Shown piece after piece: positions 48,496-60,698 of a stretch of 64,000 nt of DNA; position 1 is the stretch's first letter; every line of letters starts with the position of its first letter. The stretch spans positions 13,777,372-13,841,371 of the forward strand of contig OW388292.1 in the NCBI GenBank assembly GCA_936450465.1, written 5' to 3'. This DNA comes from Gibbula magus (Eukaryota; Mollusca; Gastropoda; Trochida; Trochidae). The notes under the pieces were generated by a model. It was not told the DNA's origin and ran no database searches. It was given only the letters and a program-made list of their open reading frames with translations. A program made the position numbers and the translations under genes.

Positions 48496-50135
48496 GCGTT
48501 TAGTATAGTGTAACATTTCAAGTATAACGAAGAGATGGAACTTTAAAAAGATTCAAATTTTAAATCTGATTTACTTGGAATGGCAAGATTTGTATGATCT
48601 TAGAAGTGAATGTTATCGACGTCCTTATAGATTATCTTTGTTATTCAAAAAAGCAAAAAACCCCATTGAAAACATATATTGAATCAGAAGAATGTGACGA
48701 GCTATTCTACCAAGATTTTAAAGTCTTATCCCGCCGTTTTCCATATTCATATTCATTCATATTCATTTTCATCAGTGTTTTTATTTACCGGTGTAACCGT
48801 TTCAGTAGCGATGTATATACAGTGTGTATATTTGTATGTTTCTGTTGCTAAGAAATGCATGGTTTTGTTGGGATAGTCTGGACACAACCCCGGAAATAGC
48901 CGTTAATAAGATTACACATTCCAGGCTACTAGTCTTAGTCTTTGCTAAACACAATAAAGAGTTGTCATCCACACACCTGTCCTTATTAGACGTTATCTAA
49001 CATGAACATTAGTAAACAATTTAAAGCTCTCAATTCAAAAGTTTTGCATTCTAAGTAGCTCTCAAAGGTTACCCTCTTGGAACATCTAGTTTGTTGAAGA
49101 CACAAAAGTAGTGTTTGGGAATTAAATGGAAGATTAAAACAATTTCTCCTTCACTGAAATATGAAAACTTTGTGTGTACATGTTAAATGAGTTTACTCTT
49201 CAGTGATGAATTTCAATTTGCTTAAACACATATCTAAAATGCCCCCAAAAAGTAATACAAATACAGTTGACTTGGCCAATACTTAATAAATATATGATTG
49301 TATTTCATAAAAACAATTCTGACAACCTGGTAAGTTACCAGTTCAGATCGAGGCAGTTTCAAAACACTGGGTTATTATTTACAACAATAACATCACTTCC
49401 TCCTATCAAATTATCAAGTGATTGACTTAAAGGGCTATTTGTATTGCATTGTTTCCTTCAACTGCACATACAGCTGATCCCGAGGAAAAGACAGACCAAA
49501 GCGAGAAGGATCTATATCGGCGTGGAGTCACGCACTCAACTATATACCGTCTGTCTGTCTGTCATTACATCATCGGTCGTCTGCTGCAGGCATTGGGGCA
49601 TCATGGGACAGAGCTCACTGACCTCTGACCTTGTCACGGCATGTACTGGGGGAGCGGAAGTGTCAGCACACAGGTGTGTATGCGCGAGCCGATGCCCGGA
49701 CACAGCGCGTGAGAGAATAGGAGGCTGGTGATTGGCTAGACATCTCGAACCATAGATACAATGCGCAGTGCAGTTTGGCTGTCCGTTGTTAGCATTATGC
49801 AAACTGTAATTTATTATAATGAGTCGCTCATGCAGGAAATATGACATAAATTGCTGTAAGTGGAGCTATTTTGCATAATACATCCCAGTATAACAATAAC
49901 AAATGGTTTCCGACATTAAGTAGCTTAATTGTTGTTGCCTGTTTTGTGCGAAATTGTTTTCATGAAATCATCGCCAAAAGGTCGTTATTTTTAAAATTAA
50001 AATAAACACGCATTCTGAAACATAAATTATGAAATAACCTGCATGTTCACCTTACCATTTTGAAGGAGAAAAGTTTGACTCATTTAAACAAACTCGTGAA
50101 ATAGTGAAGGAGAATAAGGTAGTGCAGTGTTAGTG
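48496..50135. other. Non-coding stretch
   Basis: No gene is recognised. A GC-richer, promoter-like patch at about 49550-49740 ends near a GATTGGCTAG (inverted CCAAT). Open frames there have no motifs. Confidence 0.35.
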
Positions 50136-50235
50136 AGGAGCCTCTGTTTCTGAACATCTCATTTCTCATAGGCTCCTTTTCAATATTTAATAAAATAGTT
50201 ATACAAAAGGAATAGATTTGTTTTCAGAGTCTGAT
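50136..50235. repeat. Small TIR repeat, degenerate copy
   Basis: GGCTCCTTTTCAATATTTAA followed by TAAAATAG, and a right end TTTTCAGAGTCTG (about 50222-50233), match the element at 56121-56225 in the same order. The left terminal repeat is degenerate (AGCCTCTG). Confidence 0.55.
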
Positions 50236-51170
50236 TGTAAGACTGAGGATATTGATACAAAGCGACGCCTATACAGTACACAGTTGGAATCCCGGGAGTT
50301 GCAGGGACACCAATCAAATATGCACCAGACCGGGTACCGGGGAATAAATAATATACTGCATGACTGACAGATCGATACTACACGCCTTCACTCCCATTCA
50401 TTCTCTTCTATACATGTACCTCTTGCATCTGTAACATGCTACTTTGCATTTTTTTTTTAGAATTTGAAAAAAACGTGTTTGTTTTTCATACATTCCAGTA
50501 GAATGTCAACAAAGTTTAAGAAGCAAAATGAAATACATTGTCATAATTGTAAATTTGACACCAATTTGGTCGGTGGTATGTTAAATGACACTTTCTATTT
50601 TCAAAACTATCGGAATAAATATCATATGAAATGTCACGGAACATTACACCCACAATATTTCAAAAAGTCAATCTTACGAATATCTCAACAGATATATGCT
50701 TGGACTTTTATAGCTCACGACAAAGCTAAATCGCAGTAAGAGTTATAGGCTGTGTGTTACAATAACATTTAAAATTTCATTTCATTCAGTATAGACGTAT
50801 TATCAAAATCAAATATATAGATTGTTAAAAGCTCTTATACTTGTATTATATGCGTTCTGATATCTGTCTCTGACATATTGCAGACAAGGTGATGCGCAAT
50901 TAATTCTAAAAGCCTAGAGAACATCGCCAAGTTAAGAACTCCTTAACTTAAAGACATAATGTTAATTCGTGAAACCCAGATGTCAAATTTGAACGCATCT
51001 TCGCTCAAGTGTTACAGTCTAAATAGAACAACATAGTACAGCATGCATAAACTTTTTGCAGTACATATTAAAAAAATTCAGCAAATACAATGAAAATATC
51101 AGAATAGATACAAAATAAAAGAAACAAAGAGCGACCGACATTTCTTCCAGCAACCTCCCACACAAGAAAC
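50236..51170. other. Non-coding stretch with one unrecognised plus frame
   Basis: The 91-codon frame 50464-50739 follows a T-rich tract ending in TTTTAG at 50460, so it could be read as an exon. It contains CHNC and KCHG pairs. I do not recognise it and cannot call it a gene. Confidence 0.3.
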
Positions 51171-51418
51171 AACTCGCGCCAGCCTCTGTCACTTGCCAAG
51201 TTAAGTCTTGCTGCATTTCGTTACATTTTCTGTGCTAGAGAATGCTATTTGCACTACAAAGTCCAGGTGCGCCACGGTTTTACGTTGTTTTCTGTGCTAG
51301 AGATTGCTATTTGCACTATACAAAGTCCAGGTGCGCCACGGTTTTACGTTGGCGCAGAAACAAGCTGACGTAGCGCCGCTTGAATTAGCCAGTGATGGAG
51401 ACTGATCAGTGCGAGTTA
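51171..51418 (+). mobile_element. Small TIR element, long copy with internal duplication
   Basis: The left end AACTCGCGCCAGCCTCTGTC and right end ATGGAGACTGATCAGTGCGA (to GTTA at 51418) are imperfect inverted repeats of about 35 bp that include CACTTGCCAAGTTA and TTGAATTAGCCAGTG. The interior holds a 62-64 bp tandem duplication (TTTCTGTGCTAGAGA ... GGTGCGCCACGG ... TTTTACGTTG, at about 51228 and 51290). The shorter relative at 42975-43115 has only one copy of this block and lies in the opposite orientation. Confidence 0.65.
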
Positions 51419-53205
51419 CGCCCACGATAAATGAAAGTTGTTCCGAGATGTTTTGTAAAAAATTCGAACAACAATTTCCTTGTGTACATTTAAGCTATCT
51501 TTTCCATTGAAAGATATCGCTATGGATGTTTTGGTGATCTTACACATCGATATTCTCCCCTCGAACCTGATTTCCAGATGGATATCCCGGTCTTACCGTC
51601 TCTTTAATGGAGATATTTGGTGTGTGTCCCAATCCTATTTAAATAAATTCTGTTCCGAGGAATAAAAGTGACATTATCTTGCCTCGTTTGGTCGATGACC
51701 TCTCCACGTATCCCGGTATAGAAGAAATAGATGTTACTTGAGTTGTGACTGTATAGGTCTGTAAGGGTTGCGTGAATGACTGCAAGATTCCATTGTAAAC
51801 GTAAGTTTACGATACATTTACAACTGTATGATGTCTACAGTTTCATCATTTATTATTATGGCAAGGAATATTTCAAGTAACTTCAACTTTATTACACCAA
51901 CTCAGAGAGAGTACACTCGGTGGCAGTACTGTATACATGTAGGACGTAAAAATACGGGGTTATGGGGTTTGACTTTAGAAACTGAAGACATTTTGAAACA
52001 AAGTTTCATTTACCATGCTAGTCTAGGTGACCTACACTTGACGAATTAAAAATGGTTGTTGCAAAATCCGACATCACAAGATTAACACGAAGGCATTGGA
52101 CTTGAAGTTCGTGTTTTCTCCAATCACATGTATAATCGTATGGTTTTGTTTACCGTGAGCGTTAATAGCCATACTAACCGCTGGGTCTCATTATCATTCC
52201 GTTCTGCATGTCAACTTCACAGACCGATTAAAGCGTCTAATTTCCATATCACACGGTTACACGGTACATATGAGCTTTACATGTCGCGGTGATGCAACCA
52301 AACATCGCCATTGGCTCGAAACCGTGTCAGAAGCTTGGCGCGTGCGCTCAGTGTTTCTCGCTGCTTCTGAATCCTTGAATATAATAGACTCACGTGAGTC
52401 TCTAAATGAAAAAAAAAACTTCTTCTCGCATTGCTAACCTATGGTTCTCTTTAATTTCGTGCAAGGGTCTGACTACTTAAAATAATAATGTAAACTTTGG
52501 AGACGTGTCTGACGTAAAACTTAGAATTAAAGTACATCAAAGTTAACAGAGCTTTTTAGAAGAAATTGTTTGGATGTTACGTCATTTGTTTCTGCACATT
52601 ATTTTACCCTTTCTCCCTGTTCTTGATGATGGCCGATTCTGGATATTTAAACATATCTTTGATTTAAATGTGAAACCTTTTCTTTCCTACATTTAAAGAA
52701 ATGACCATGACATAGATATACGCCTCGGCCCGAGATTAAACGCCAGTCGAGAATGCGTCATTTTGCGCGCTATCCCCGCTACAGTAGGCGCCTTGTGATG
52801 CTGTCAGTGGTATGTGTGTGTTGTTGCATTATCTGCTGTGGAATGCACATGCTCTCATACCGGGGGAACATCTGGCACGGTTAGACCGCCATAGCACCCT
52901 GAGTGATGCAAAACATGGCAGTGAGATTTGAGGAATTACGTCAAAGTGTAAATTACTTTACACTTTCTTTTTGTTCGTTTGATGTAATGGCAATTCGTAT
53001 CCATGGTGACATGCTGTATTTGTACTGACCCAATGTGATAGCATTTTAGTGTCTGTATTGGTTTCCTGGAATTATTTTTAACCTCCATAATTTACGATCT
53101 CCATCTCTATGAGCATCATTCTCTTGTAGTCCGCTTGGCCTCTCTAATAATAGACTATTGGTCTGTGTTTAACAGTTGTTCGTGTTCAACTACGTCGGAC
53201 ACCTG
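51419..53205. other. Non-coding stretch
   Basis: No gene or large repeat is recognised. A GC-richer patch lies at about 52260-52380. Confidence 0.4.
52386..52401. promoter_or_regulatory. 16-bp perfect palindrome centred on an E-box
   Basis: AGACTCACGTGAGTCT is fully palindromic and contains TCACGTGA, the preferred site of MITF/TFE/USF-class bHLH-zip factors. No promoter is defined nearby. Confidence 0.25.
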
Positions 53206-53463
53206 CGACGTTATTGTATTCCAGATATCCAGCGTGCACATCCCTTTCGTCAACCCAGTATTCAATATTTCACTTTTCAAATTTGAAATCTGGGATGGTC
53301 CTTAACCTTCTGTCTGTTTATGACATCTTCGACTTTATTGTAGGCCTATTCGACAACATACCCAGGAGACATATCCCTTCGTAACCCCGGGATTCAATCT
53401 AATATTTCACTTTTCAATTTTGAAATCTGGGATGGTCCTTAACCTTCTGTCTGTTTATGACAT
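53206..53463. repeat. Two-copy tandem duplication, about 125-133 bp per copy
   Basis: The two copies (about 53206-53326 and 53331-53463) share GAC(G/T)TTATTGTA, ATATTTCACTTTTCAA and a nearly identical 50-bp block through GGGATGGTCCTTAACCTTCT and CTGTTTATGACAT. Divergence is higher at the left end. Confidence 0.85.
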
Positions 53464-56120
53464 AACGAGGCATTAGTATAGCACTACATGCAGTCGTGGT
53501 TCGTTTACATCGGTTTTCATTGGAGTCTCTTGAGCTTTTAATGACTTAAACCACCGTCCTCGCCGATGATTTGATATTCAGAAGACGGAATATTGCTGTG
53601 CTATTAAATGAAGGAACTACGTTTTCCAATGAATTCAGGATGTGAGTAAAAACGCCAGATATCTGACTGGTTCAAACAGTTCAAATATAAAAGACTATAA
53701 AAGCTTAAGTGTTTTAGTATATGCTGAACTACCACAATACCCTGATTCATGAGCCTTATATCCATCGATTAGCTGTAAATTGGTTATTCGTCTCTAAATA
53801 GCATAGCATGGACCTTTTCAGCCAATGAAATATCGTGATTTCGAGCGTCGACGATCGATCGTCGGTCCTGTCATCCGGGTACTACATCTATTTCTAAATG
53901 CAACTTCTTCCAAACCGACAGTTATTGGGCTCAGGCCACAGGGTATTGTAGTAGTTTAGCGGAGACAAATACACTTATTGAGCAAGTTGGCTGTTCAGAA
54001 GTTTAAAGGGACACTACGTGTTTTTCATGAAATTTTATTTAGATTTGATACATACAAAAATATCAAATGTCCTGATTTACGTCCAAATCATCTCACTCGA
54101 CCACATATTGACAATAACGTGTTTTCAATAAAACTCGAGCAGCAGCTTAATACACGATGAGAAGAGATGTGCCCCATGTAAGTGTATGCAGGTTATATGT
54201 TCATTGAACAGTACCAACCAATATCTGTCCCCGTGTCTGATACATATATATAAGTTTTCAAAATTACAGCCGCAGCAGCACATTGTCCGGTTTTCGATCA
54301 TAATCATGACTAAAAATCTTAATAATGTAACTATACTGAACAGATTGGCACTAGACAGCTGTTATGGAACGGACCCCTGACTGTGGGACCGTATACAGCA
54401 TTAACGAACACGTGTAGCACAAGAGAAACGAGTAAAAGAGTTTAATCTGATTCGTCTATAGTGTTGAATATTGTTCTTTAAGCTTGTACCTTTTGTCAGT
54501 CAGAAGATAGAGATGATTATCGTATCATAGATAGCATGTCCCTGCTACAGGGTCGGAGTTGGAACTATTCGTGTGCGGTTGTAAATATTGTTTGATTTTG
54601 TAAAAAGCAATTACCATTATCATCTTTTCCAGGTACTATATATAAATAAATACATAATTAAATATAGACATAAATATATACAGACTCAACGTCATTCACC
54701 CGATGAGACCTCAATGGGACGAAAGCTGGTGAATATGAACATGAGATCTTCAAATATTTTATTTTTCTATACGAGACCTTAGGGTTGGACAATTTGAACC
54801 GATGTTTGTATATATATATCTGGCGACGTTCTTCCTGGTGATGTCTCTGTCGTGTGTTCCCGAGAGCTTTAGTTTGTTTGATTCGATATCGTCGTGAGTA
54901 TAGTGCGCCCTCTGACGCCTTTGATCTATCGATATCAGTGGTTTCCAGATCGTGGTATCTTCGAAAAAATCAGTTATACATAATATTCAAATAAACCCTT
55001 TGAATATGTGAAATATACTTACATGCACGATAAAGGTACATCTGAGTTCAAATTATGTTCATAGTTAAAACTGGTTTTGAATTCGGACTCGCTGTTCATT
55101 CGAAATGCGTTTTAATAATGTTTGTATTTTCCAAGCCGAAGTTGAAGTTTGTTAATTTCAGCTCTCTTAATTACCACTTACAGATATCTTAAAATCTACA
55201 TTCTGATGTAATAGTATATTTCTAGTTATTATCAACAATGCCAAATCACTTCTCTCCGGATCCATATCAGAAATGAAGTAATGAATCACCCATAAGTGGA
55301 TCTCTTATATTGCACTTGTTTTGAAATTACAAACACTCTGCTATATACACAGAGTGTCATCTCCTTTATATGTACTAAATAATAACGAACATGACGTTTC
55401 TGAGTTCATCTTTCACCTTCAGGGGACGTCTACATGTTGATGGGGCCAAAGTGCAGCCCGTTTTGACATAACGTACCCAGATACTCCTTGCACCTTATAT
55501 ATATTATAAACAACAAGCTACCGTGGGTCACTTCTCTTTACAAAGTACGAATGGTGTTATTATCAGTGCAAAACAATACTTGATTTTAATTTGCTTGTCC
55601 AATGTGATATCCTAGTTTATTGTGACACCTCCTGGGACATCACCATGCAGTTCATGGCGTCAGTAGACACTGTATACCTGGTGAAGTGACATTATCATCA
55701 CATGTCAAACTATTTATGTATTTAAAGATGTTCGTTGGTCTCTAATTACGACTTTCTAACTTTATATTCCAGATGTATAGTTTTATGTATTTGAGTTTAG
55801 ACTTCAATGTCATATTTTTCTCTTTTTTTTCTGGAAATAATAATGAATGGATCTGTTATGCTCTAAAATGATCCAGGCACCGCCAGTCTCTCTATCAGAT
55901 GTTGATGAATGTTATCTGTTTGATGAGTTATATATAATATACTTTATATAATATAGACGTTATGCAGTCAAATTAATAAAACAACAATTTCCATTAAGCA
56001 AGCACCACCACCGATACACAGTTCTACACGGGCTGTTTGACTGCTTCACATAATTATGTAATATGATACTATATATGAACACAGATTATTTCATCTCAAA
56101 TTCCACTTAATCTAACACAT
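53464..56120. other. Non-coding stretch
   Basis: No gene is recognised. TTTAAAGGGACACTACGTGT at about 54002 looks like a lone left end of a TTAA-type MITE; I found no partner. A weak exon-like segment (about 53581-53641, ending GTGAGT) is not convincing. Confidence 0.35.
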
Positions 56121-56225
56121 AGACTCTGAAGAACAATATTGAAAAAATATTGAAAAGGGGCCTCCTTTTTAATATTTAATAAAATGGTGATATTTTCAGA
56201 AAAATTAATAAGTTTTTCAGAGTCT
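56121..56225. mobile_element. Short TIR element (105 bp)
   Basis: AGACTCTGAA (56121-56130) and TTCAGAGTCT (56216-56225) are perfect 10-bp inverted ends. The interior has a smaller stem (ATATTGAAAAAATATTGAAA) and the GGCCTCCTTTTTAATATTTA block shared with 50136-50235. A possible third, rearranged copy starts AGCCTCTGAAG at 56481. Confidence 0.6.
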
Positions 56226-56278
56226 GTAAGACAATTTAACAATTCAGCGCTATTTACATCATTGAGTAATAAATAAAA

Positions 56279-56418
56279 TACTAAACTCTGTCCCGTTTGA
56301 TAACATGTTTATGAAACCTCGTGAATGGCATCGGTATTTAACTCGCTTTTGCTCGTTAAAATACCAAACCATTCACTCGTTTAATAAACATGTTATCAAA
56401 CGGGACATCGTTTAGAAT
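56279..56418. repeat. Foldback element, about 140 bp
   Basis: The left arm (CTAAAC..TGTCCCGTTTGATAACATG..., CTCGTGAATGG) pairs with the right arm (CCATTCACTCG..., CATGTTATCAAACGGGACA..GTTTAG) over about 45-50 bp. The inner segment GGTATTTAA / TTAAAATACC extends the stem, with a small T-rich loop near 56350. Confidence 0.85.
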
Positions 56419-56948
56419 TCTATTATGTAGCACCCGATGGCAGTCATCCGGGATAGTCTTTATATATAAGTATTACATTAAGCCTCTGAAGTGAATGTGT
56501 TTGTACTTTCTAAATTTGAAAATAAACAAAATAAAATAAAAAGGATCCTCTTAGATGTGTTTATTTTCAGACTCGTTGTAGAATTGCCTCGGCTCTTTAA
56601 AATTTAAAGGGTCTGAATGACAGACTACATATATCTTTGTACTGTCTTAGCGTTGTCAAGTTAGAATGTTGTATGCACAAAATTGAAATTAGACGGACAT
56701 GCTTTGTGGAGATCAACAGTAGCAGTTCAAGGGAGACAGACGGTGTCTCGGTGTCTCCAACTTCATAATTGCGTTTTCACGTGTGTATTCCTGACAGGAT
56801 GATTAAAGCACTGGTCTCTGTATTGACCACGTATATCAGAACGAGTGTATCTGTTTGTTTTAATCAGACTATTTACATTGTTTCTTACAAGGCACGAGAT
56901 GGCTGTATCCCACCTGCCTAGTCCGTCATCCAGCCCCTCCTATATAGA
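56419..56948. other. Non-coding stretch
   Basis: Apart from the possible rearranged repeat copy at about 56481-56575, nothing is recognised. Confidence 0.4.
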
Positions 56949-57098
56949 GGATATTATATGAGTGTCTATGTCATACTATGTTTACGACACGGGTGCCTGA
57001 ATATTAGTATCTCCCGAGCGAGAGCGAGGGATATACCGATATTCAGGCACACGTGTCGTTAACATAGATAGCATGGCATAGACACGAAAATAATATTC
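56949..57098. repeat. Foldback element, about 150 bp (unfilled-site relative of 31.6 kb)
   Basis: The arms are about 70 bp: ATATTAT..GTGTCTATG..., GTTTACGACACGGGTGCCTG, AATATTAGTAT on the left and ATACCGATATTCAGGCAC, ACGTGTCGTTAAC, CATAGACAC..ATAATAT on the right. The apex is CGAGCGAGAGCGAGG. The right arm has an intact TTAA at 57059-57062, at the position where the related sequence at 31.66 kb carries the TTAA MITE. Confidence 0.85.
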
Positions 57099-57652
57099 TG
57101 TTTATTACCGAAGTCGTGAAATTAATGAAAAATCCGCTTTTCAACCATAGTCTGGTGATCCGCCGTCGCACATTTAGATCGCAGCGTCATAGACGAGGCG
57201 TTACGTCATAGAATTATTTATGACGTCACGTCACCATGACAAAGTGATATTTTGCCCTAGGGCATCGTATGGAAAATATGAACCCCGATATGATTGCCCT
57301 CGTAGGTAATAATATTAATAAATGTATGCTTGAAGTTCTCATTTCAGATACTTCATATGTAGAACCCATGGCCGATACATGTTCAAGCTCTCTTGGCGCT
57401 AAGATACAAATAGTCGTTAATCAAATGAATGTTGATGTGTGGTAATGATGACTATCGTATTGGACACAGATAGAGCTCCTAAAATCAAGGCCCATGTATA
57501 TGTCAACCTCTTGTATCTCAACTGTTTGCATTCTAGCAGTTGGTGTTATTGAAAGACAATGGCATTATTGGATAATCACCTTCTTTATTCAACAATCGTG
57601 TTATCGTACCAACATGTATGTACAGTAAATGAACTTGCTGTTCTATCATATG
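57099..57652. other. Non-coding stretch
   Basis: No gene is seen. TACGTCA and TGACGTCA sites occur near 57202-57232. Confidence 0.4.
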
Positions 57653-57677
57653 CCCCCCCCCCCCCCCCCCCCCCCCC
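57653..57677. repeat. Poly-C run (about 25)
   Basis: An uninterrupted C tract. Its true length may be uncertain because long homopolymers are error-prone in sequencing. Confidence 0.9.
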
Positions 57678-57889
57678 ACATGCCTGAAACTGGTATTAGG
57701 AGCTATACCTAAACGTCGCCATTGTTAAATAAAGAGCCATAAATATCCTTTCACTTCTTAATGTAAGGTAAATATGTGATTTCGCCTATCTGTTGTTTTA
57801 AATCAAAATGTGTATTTATATCATATCATATCTAGTAAATATGCCCTTGTACCACCATGGTGGTTTTTGGAGAATAAAGAATTGGATAA

Positions 57890-57960
57890 CATAGTCCGTT
57901 AAATGGCAACTCTTGTCCAGGATTCATTCAGGGGGTTCGAATCCCTGCCGAAACACCCTT
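57890..57960 (+). repeat. tRNA-like A/B-box fragment (possible SINE remnant)
   Basis: CAGGGGGTTCGAATCCCTG contains a good B box, preceded about 40 bp upstream by an A-box-like TAGTCCGTTAAATGG. A full cloverleaf does not fold convincingly. It shares GGGTTCGAATCCCTG with about 16424. Confidence 0.3.
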
Positions 57961-58440
57961 GGGTCCGTCTTTGTGCCTTACACATGGCAACCTTTTAATG
58001 ACTTCAACATATATATTTAAAAACTAAGATTTGCCTTAGTTTCTCAAGATTGAATTTTGAGGAAATCTACATTTCCCACCTTCATATTCCTGTGTACTGC
58101 ATAGGTACAGAGTTCACACAACTGCTTTCAGTTGAACGACCGACGTATGCATGTAGAATACAGCTTTATTCTCAGCACGTACACACCGGCACATCATGTG
58201 AAAAGTAGACATGTGAAACTCGGAAGAGTGAATTCGGTTTGGAGGTGACTGTATTAACGATAAAAAACACAGTGTCAACACCATAGAATTATAAAAATAT
58301 AATATAGTCGTTAGCGACGATAAACGGATTCAGCACGTAAATATTTCAATTAATTGAAATATAATGAATCAAGACAATTTAACAAGGTAATTGCATATCT
58401 TTTTACAAGTCTCTTGCATGCCAAAATCGAACAAATTTAA
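57961..58440. other. AT-rich non-coding stretch
   Basis: Nothing is recognised. Confidence 0.4.
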
Positions 58441-59215
58441 AGAAAAACAAAGTGGCGGCTAAACCACGTGACTTACGAATTCGTCATGTTTACTTTTTTG
58501 CTCCTATTGTTATGGTGTATCTGTTTAAAATGTTTCGAGTGCATTTAGAAATTTTTAAAGAAAAGGAGACCCTATTTTGGGTCATTTTGTACCATTTCTC
58601 ACGACTGTTCGCGATCGATTTTATTGTATCCTGTACACTAAGCTTTTGTCTAGTAGTACTGAACAAATCATTCAATAGATCATCCAGGTTTTTGAAACAG
58701 TCGCCTTTAAAAGTTGGTACAATGTTAAAAGTCGCCATGCAAATTTTGAAAGGTCATTGTGAAAAAAGTAGTAGGAGTTCGCTAAAAAAATAACGAACTT
58801 ACTTTTGTTATATCCCAATGTTTCAGCTATATAAATAAAAGTTTCAGCTCTTAGGTGCAAATATCTTCGGAGTGGTGTTTCCGCAAAGGGACATGGGGTC
58901 AGAAAATTGTAAAAAGTTAAAAAATCGCAAGGTCATTGCGGCTCTTTTGTAAAACGTTTCAAGTCTCTATCTAGGTGCATTTTGAAAAAAATTCCCATGT
59001 AAAAATCGAAATTTGGATTCGACCTGGACCTTTAATGGTTGAGCCGCTTGGGCCAAAAAGCTTATTTTCGCTATTCCATAGTTTGAGCTCTCATCGTGTA
59101 AAGATTGGTGGAATTTGAGTAAGGCGTTTTTGCTGTAGAATGGATAAAAAAAATTCGGTGAAATAATAACACGCCAATAACAATAAGGATTCAGCCCCAA
59201 ATGGCTGAATCTTTA
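58441..59215. other. Unclassified stretch with overlapping frames on both strands
   Basis: Frames of 113 codons (plus, 58452-58793) and 82 codons (minus, 58490-58738) overlap completely and neither is recognised. Two loosely similar blocks, TCGCCATGCAAATTTTGAAAGGTCATTG-like at about 58732 and TCGCAAGGTCATTGCGG at about 58925, suggest an internal duplication. It ends in a hairpin at 59188-59211. It may be a dispersed repeat, but I cannot classify it. Confidence 0.25.
59188..59211. repeat. Short hairpin
   Basis: GATTCAGCC (59188-59196) and GGCTGAATC (59203-59211) form a perfect 9-bp stem with a 6-base loop. Confidence 0.6.
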
Positions 59216-60623
59216 ATATATGTTAGTTTACGAGATAGTAAACATTGCTTAATGTAATGATACTTAGTCATTTGACGTTTTCTGATCAAACATATTCACA
59301 AGACATTACAATTATTGAGTAAACTTAAGCTCTTATTGAAAATATGAACTCGTGTTTTTCCAACACCATATGGGTAATATATATTTAATTAAATCAGAGC
59401 AAAATATTTGTTAAGAGAAAAGAATTGATGTCATTTCGAAGCTAATACAACACGCATTGTTATGCATTTGATGCGTCCCATAATTGAACTTTAAAAGTTA
59501 AAATGGTTATAATTTTAAGCTTTGTTTCATAACACTAACTTAACCTTGTTATGTCCTTACAATGTCACGTCTGACTGATTTATGTAAACATGTTCACCAG
59601 GAACAAAAGAAACGAGATACAAATGAGTAAGAAAGTTAAGTATCTAATTGTAACGACATTGAGTTACCCAACATATTTATCACCGAGACATAAGTAAAAC
59701 GTTATACCATTTCCAGGTCAGTATTCCCTACCGGCACATGTCACGCACTAGGTTGTTTCTAGCCACTTCAGAAAAGTGAAAAAACATAATGTGCCATTTT
59801 AAAGGTTGACAATTTACGTAACGTTATGCGCCATTTAGAAGCATTATTCAAGCGTTTTCAACCATATTAATGTTGAACACGACCACCTTGAATGGCCACT
59901 GTGTTTCCTTTACCATGTTATAGAAAGATGTATAATTTGTGTGGATATATAGTTTGTATGGCGAACTACCGCTTTAGACAGAACAACGATACATCTAACT
60001 ATATATATACACAAACCAGGACATACTGCATGCGGTCCTGTTCTCGGATAGCTGGTTGGTGTGAGACTTCTTCCTGGTCGAGATAACGTTACAATGGCGG
60101 CGTGTTTGTCGTAATATCAGGACAGGTGTATGTTTCACTCTTTTAGAAATCAACCGTTGCAATAATTAAGTGACTCTTAATTAATTCAAGTGTTGAAAGA
60201 CTTGGTACATAAACTAGCTAGTTCTCGCGAGCGTGTTTCCTGTTTCACATTACCTGTACACTTAAAGTGTAAAAACATTTTTTTATAGGAAAAACAGCAC
60301 AATTTAATGGATATTCATGAATAGTACGAGTGCCTCATTACTAGCTCTCCTATAAAGAATTTAACAATAACACATTTTCAGTGTTTAATGTATGTTTGCA
60401 CTTTTTACATAAATAGTTCACATATAATATTGTTTACAATACTGTCATAATCCCGATGATAGATTATTATAAATAATCCGAATCTACTAGCTCGTGCAGC
60501 TAGTATAGGCTAGTTACAACCACAAGTACAGTTGGCTCTCGATGAATAAGGGCTTGCTTGTTTAAATGACAGTGTAGACTTGGTGCTCGTATTTATATTG
60601 GTATGAGGAAACCTGCCAACGAA

Positions 60624-60627
<4 letters not shown>
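59216..60627. other. AT-rich non-coding stretch
   Basis: No gene or notable repeat is recognised. Confidence 0.4.

Positions 60628-60697
<70 letters not shown>
60628..60697. repeat. (AT)n microsatellite, about 35 repeats
   Basis: An uninterrupted AT tract. A shorter (AT)9 lies at about 60878-60895. Confidence 0.95.

Positions 60698-60698
<1 letters not shown>

Noticed and set aside
53978..54160. 60-codon plus frame starting at TTG
   Set aside because: It overlaps a sequence resembling a lone TTAA-element end (TTTAAAGGGACACTACGTG); nothing suggests a gene.
57653..57677. Poly-C run (and the poly-G run at 63103) as regulatory G-quadruplex sites
   Set aside because: Uninterrupted homopolymers of this length are common, error-prone in sequencing and give no further sign of function.
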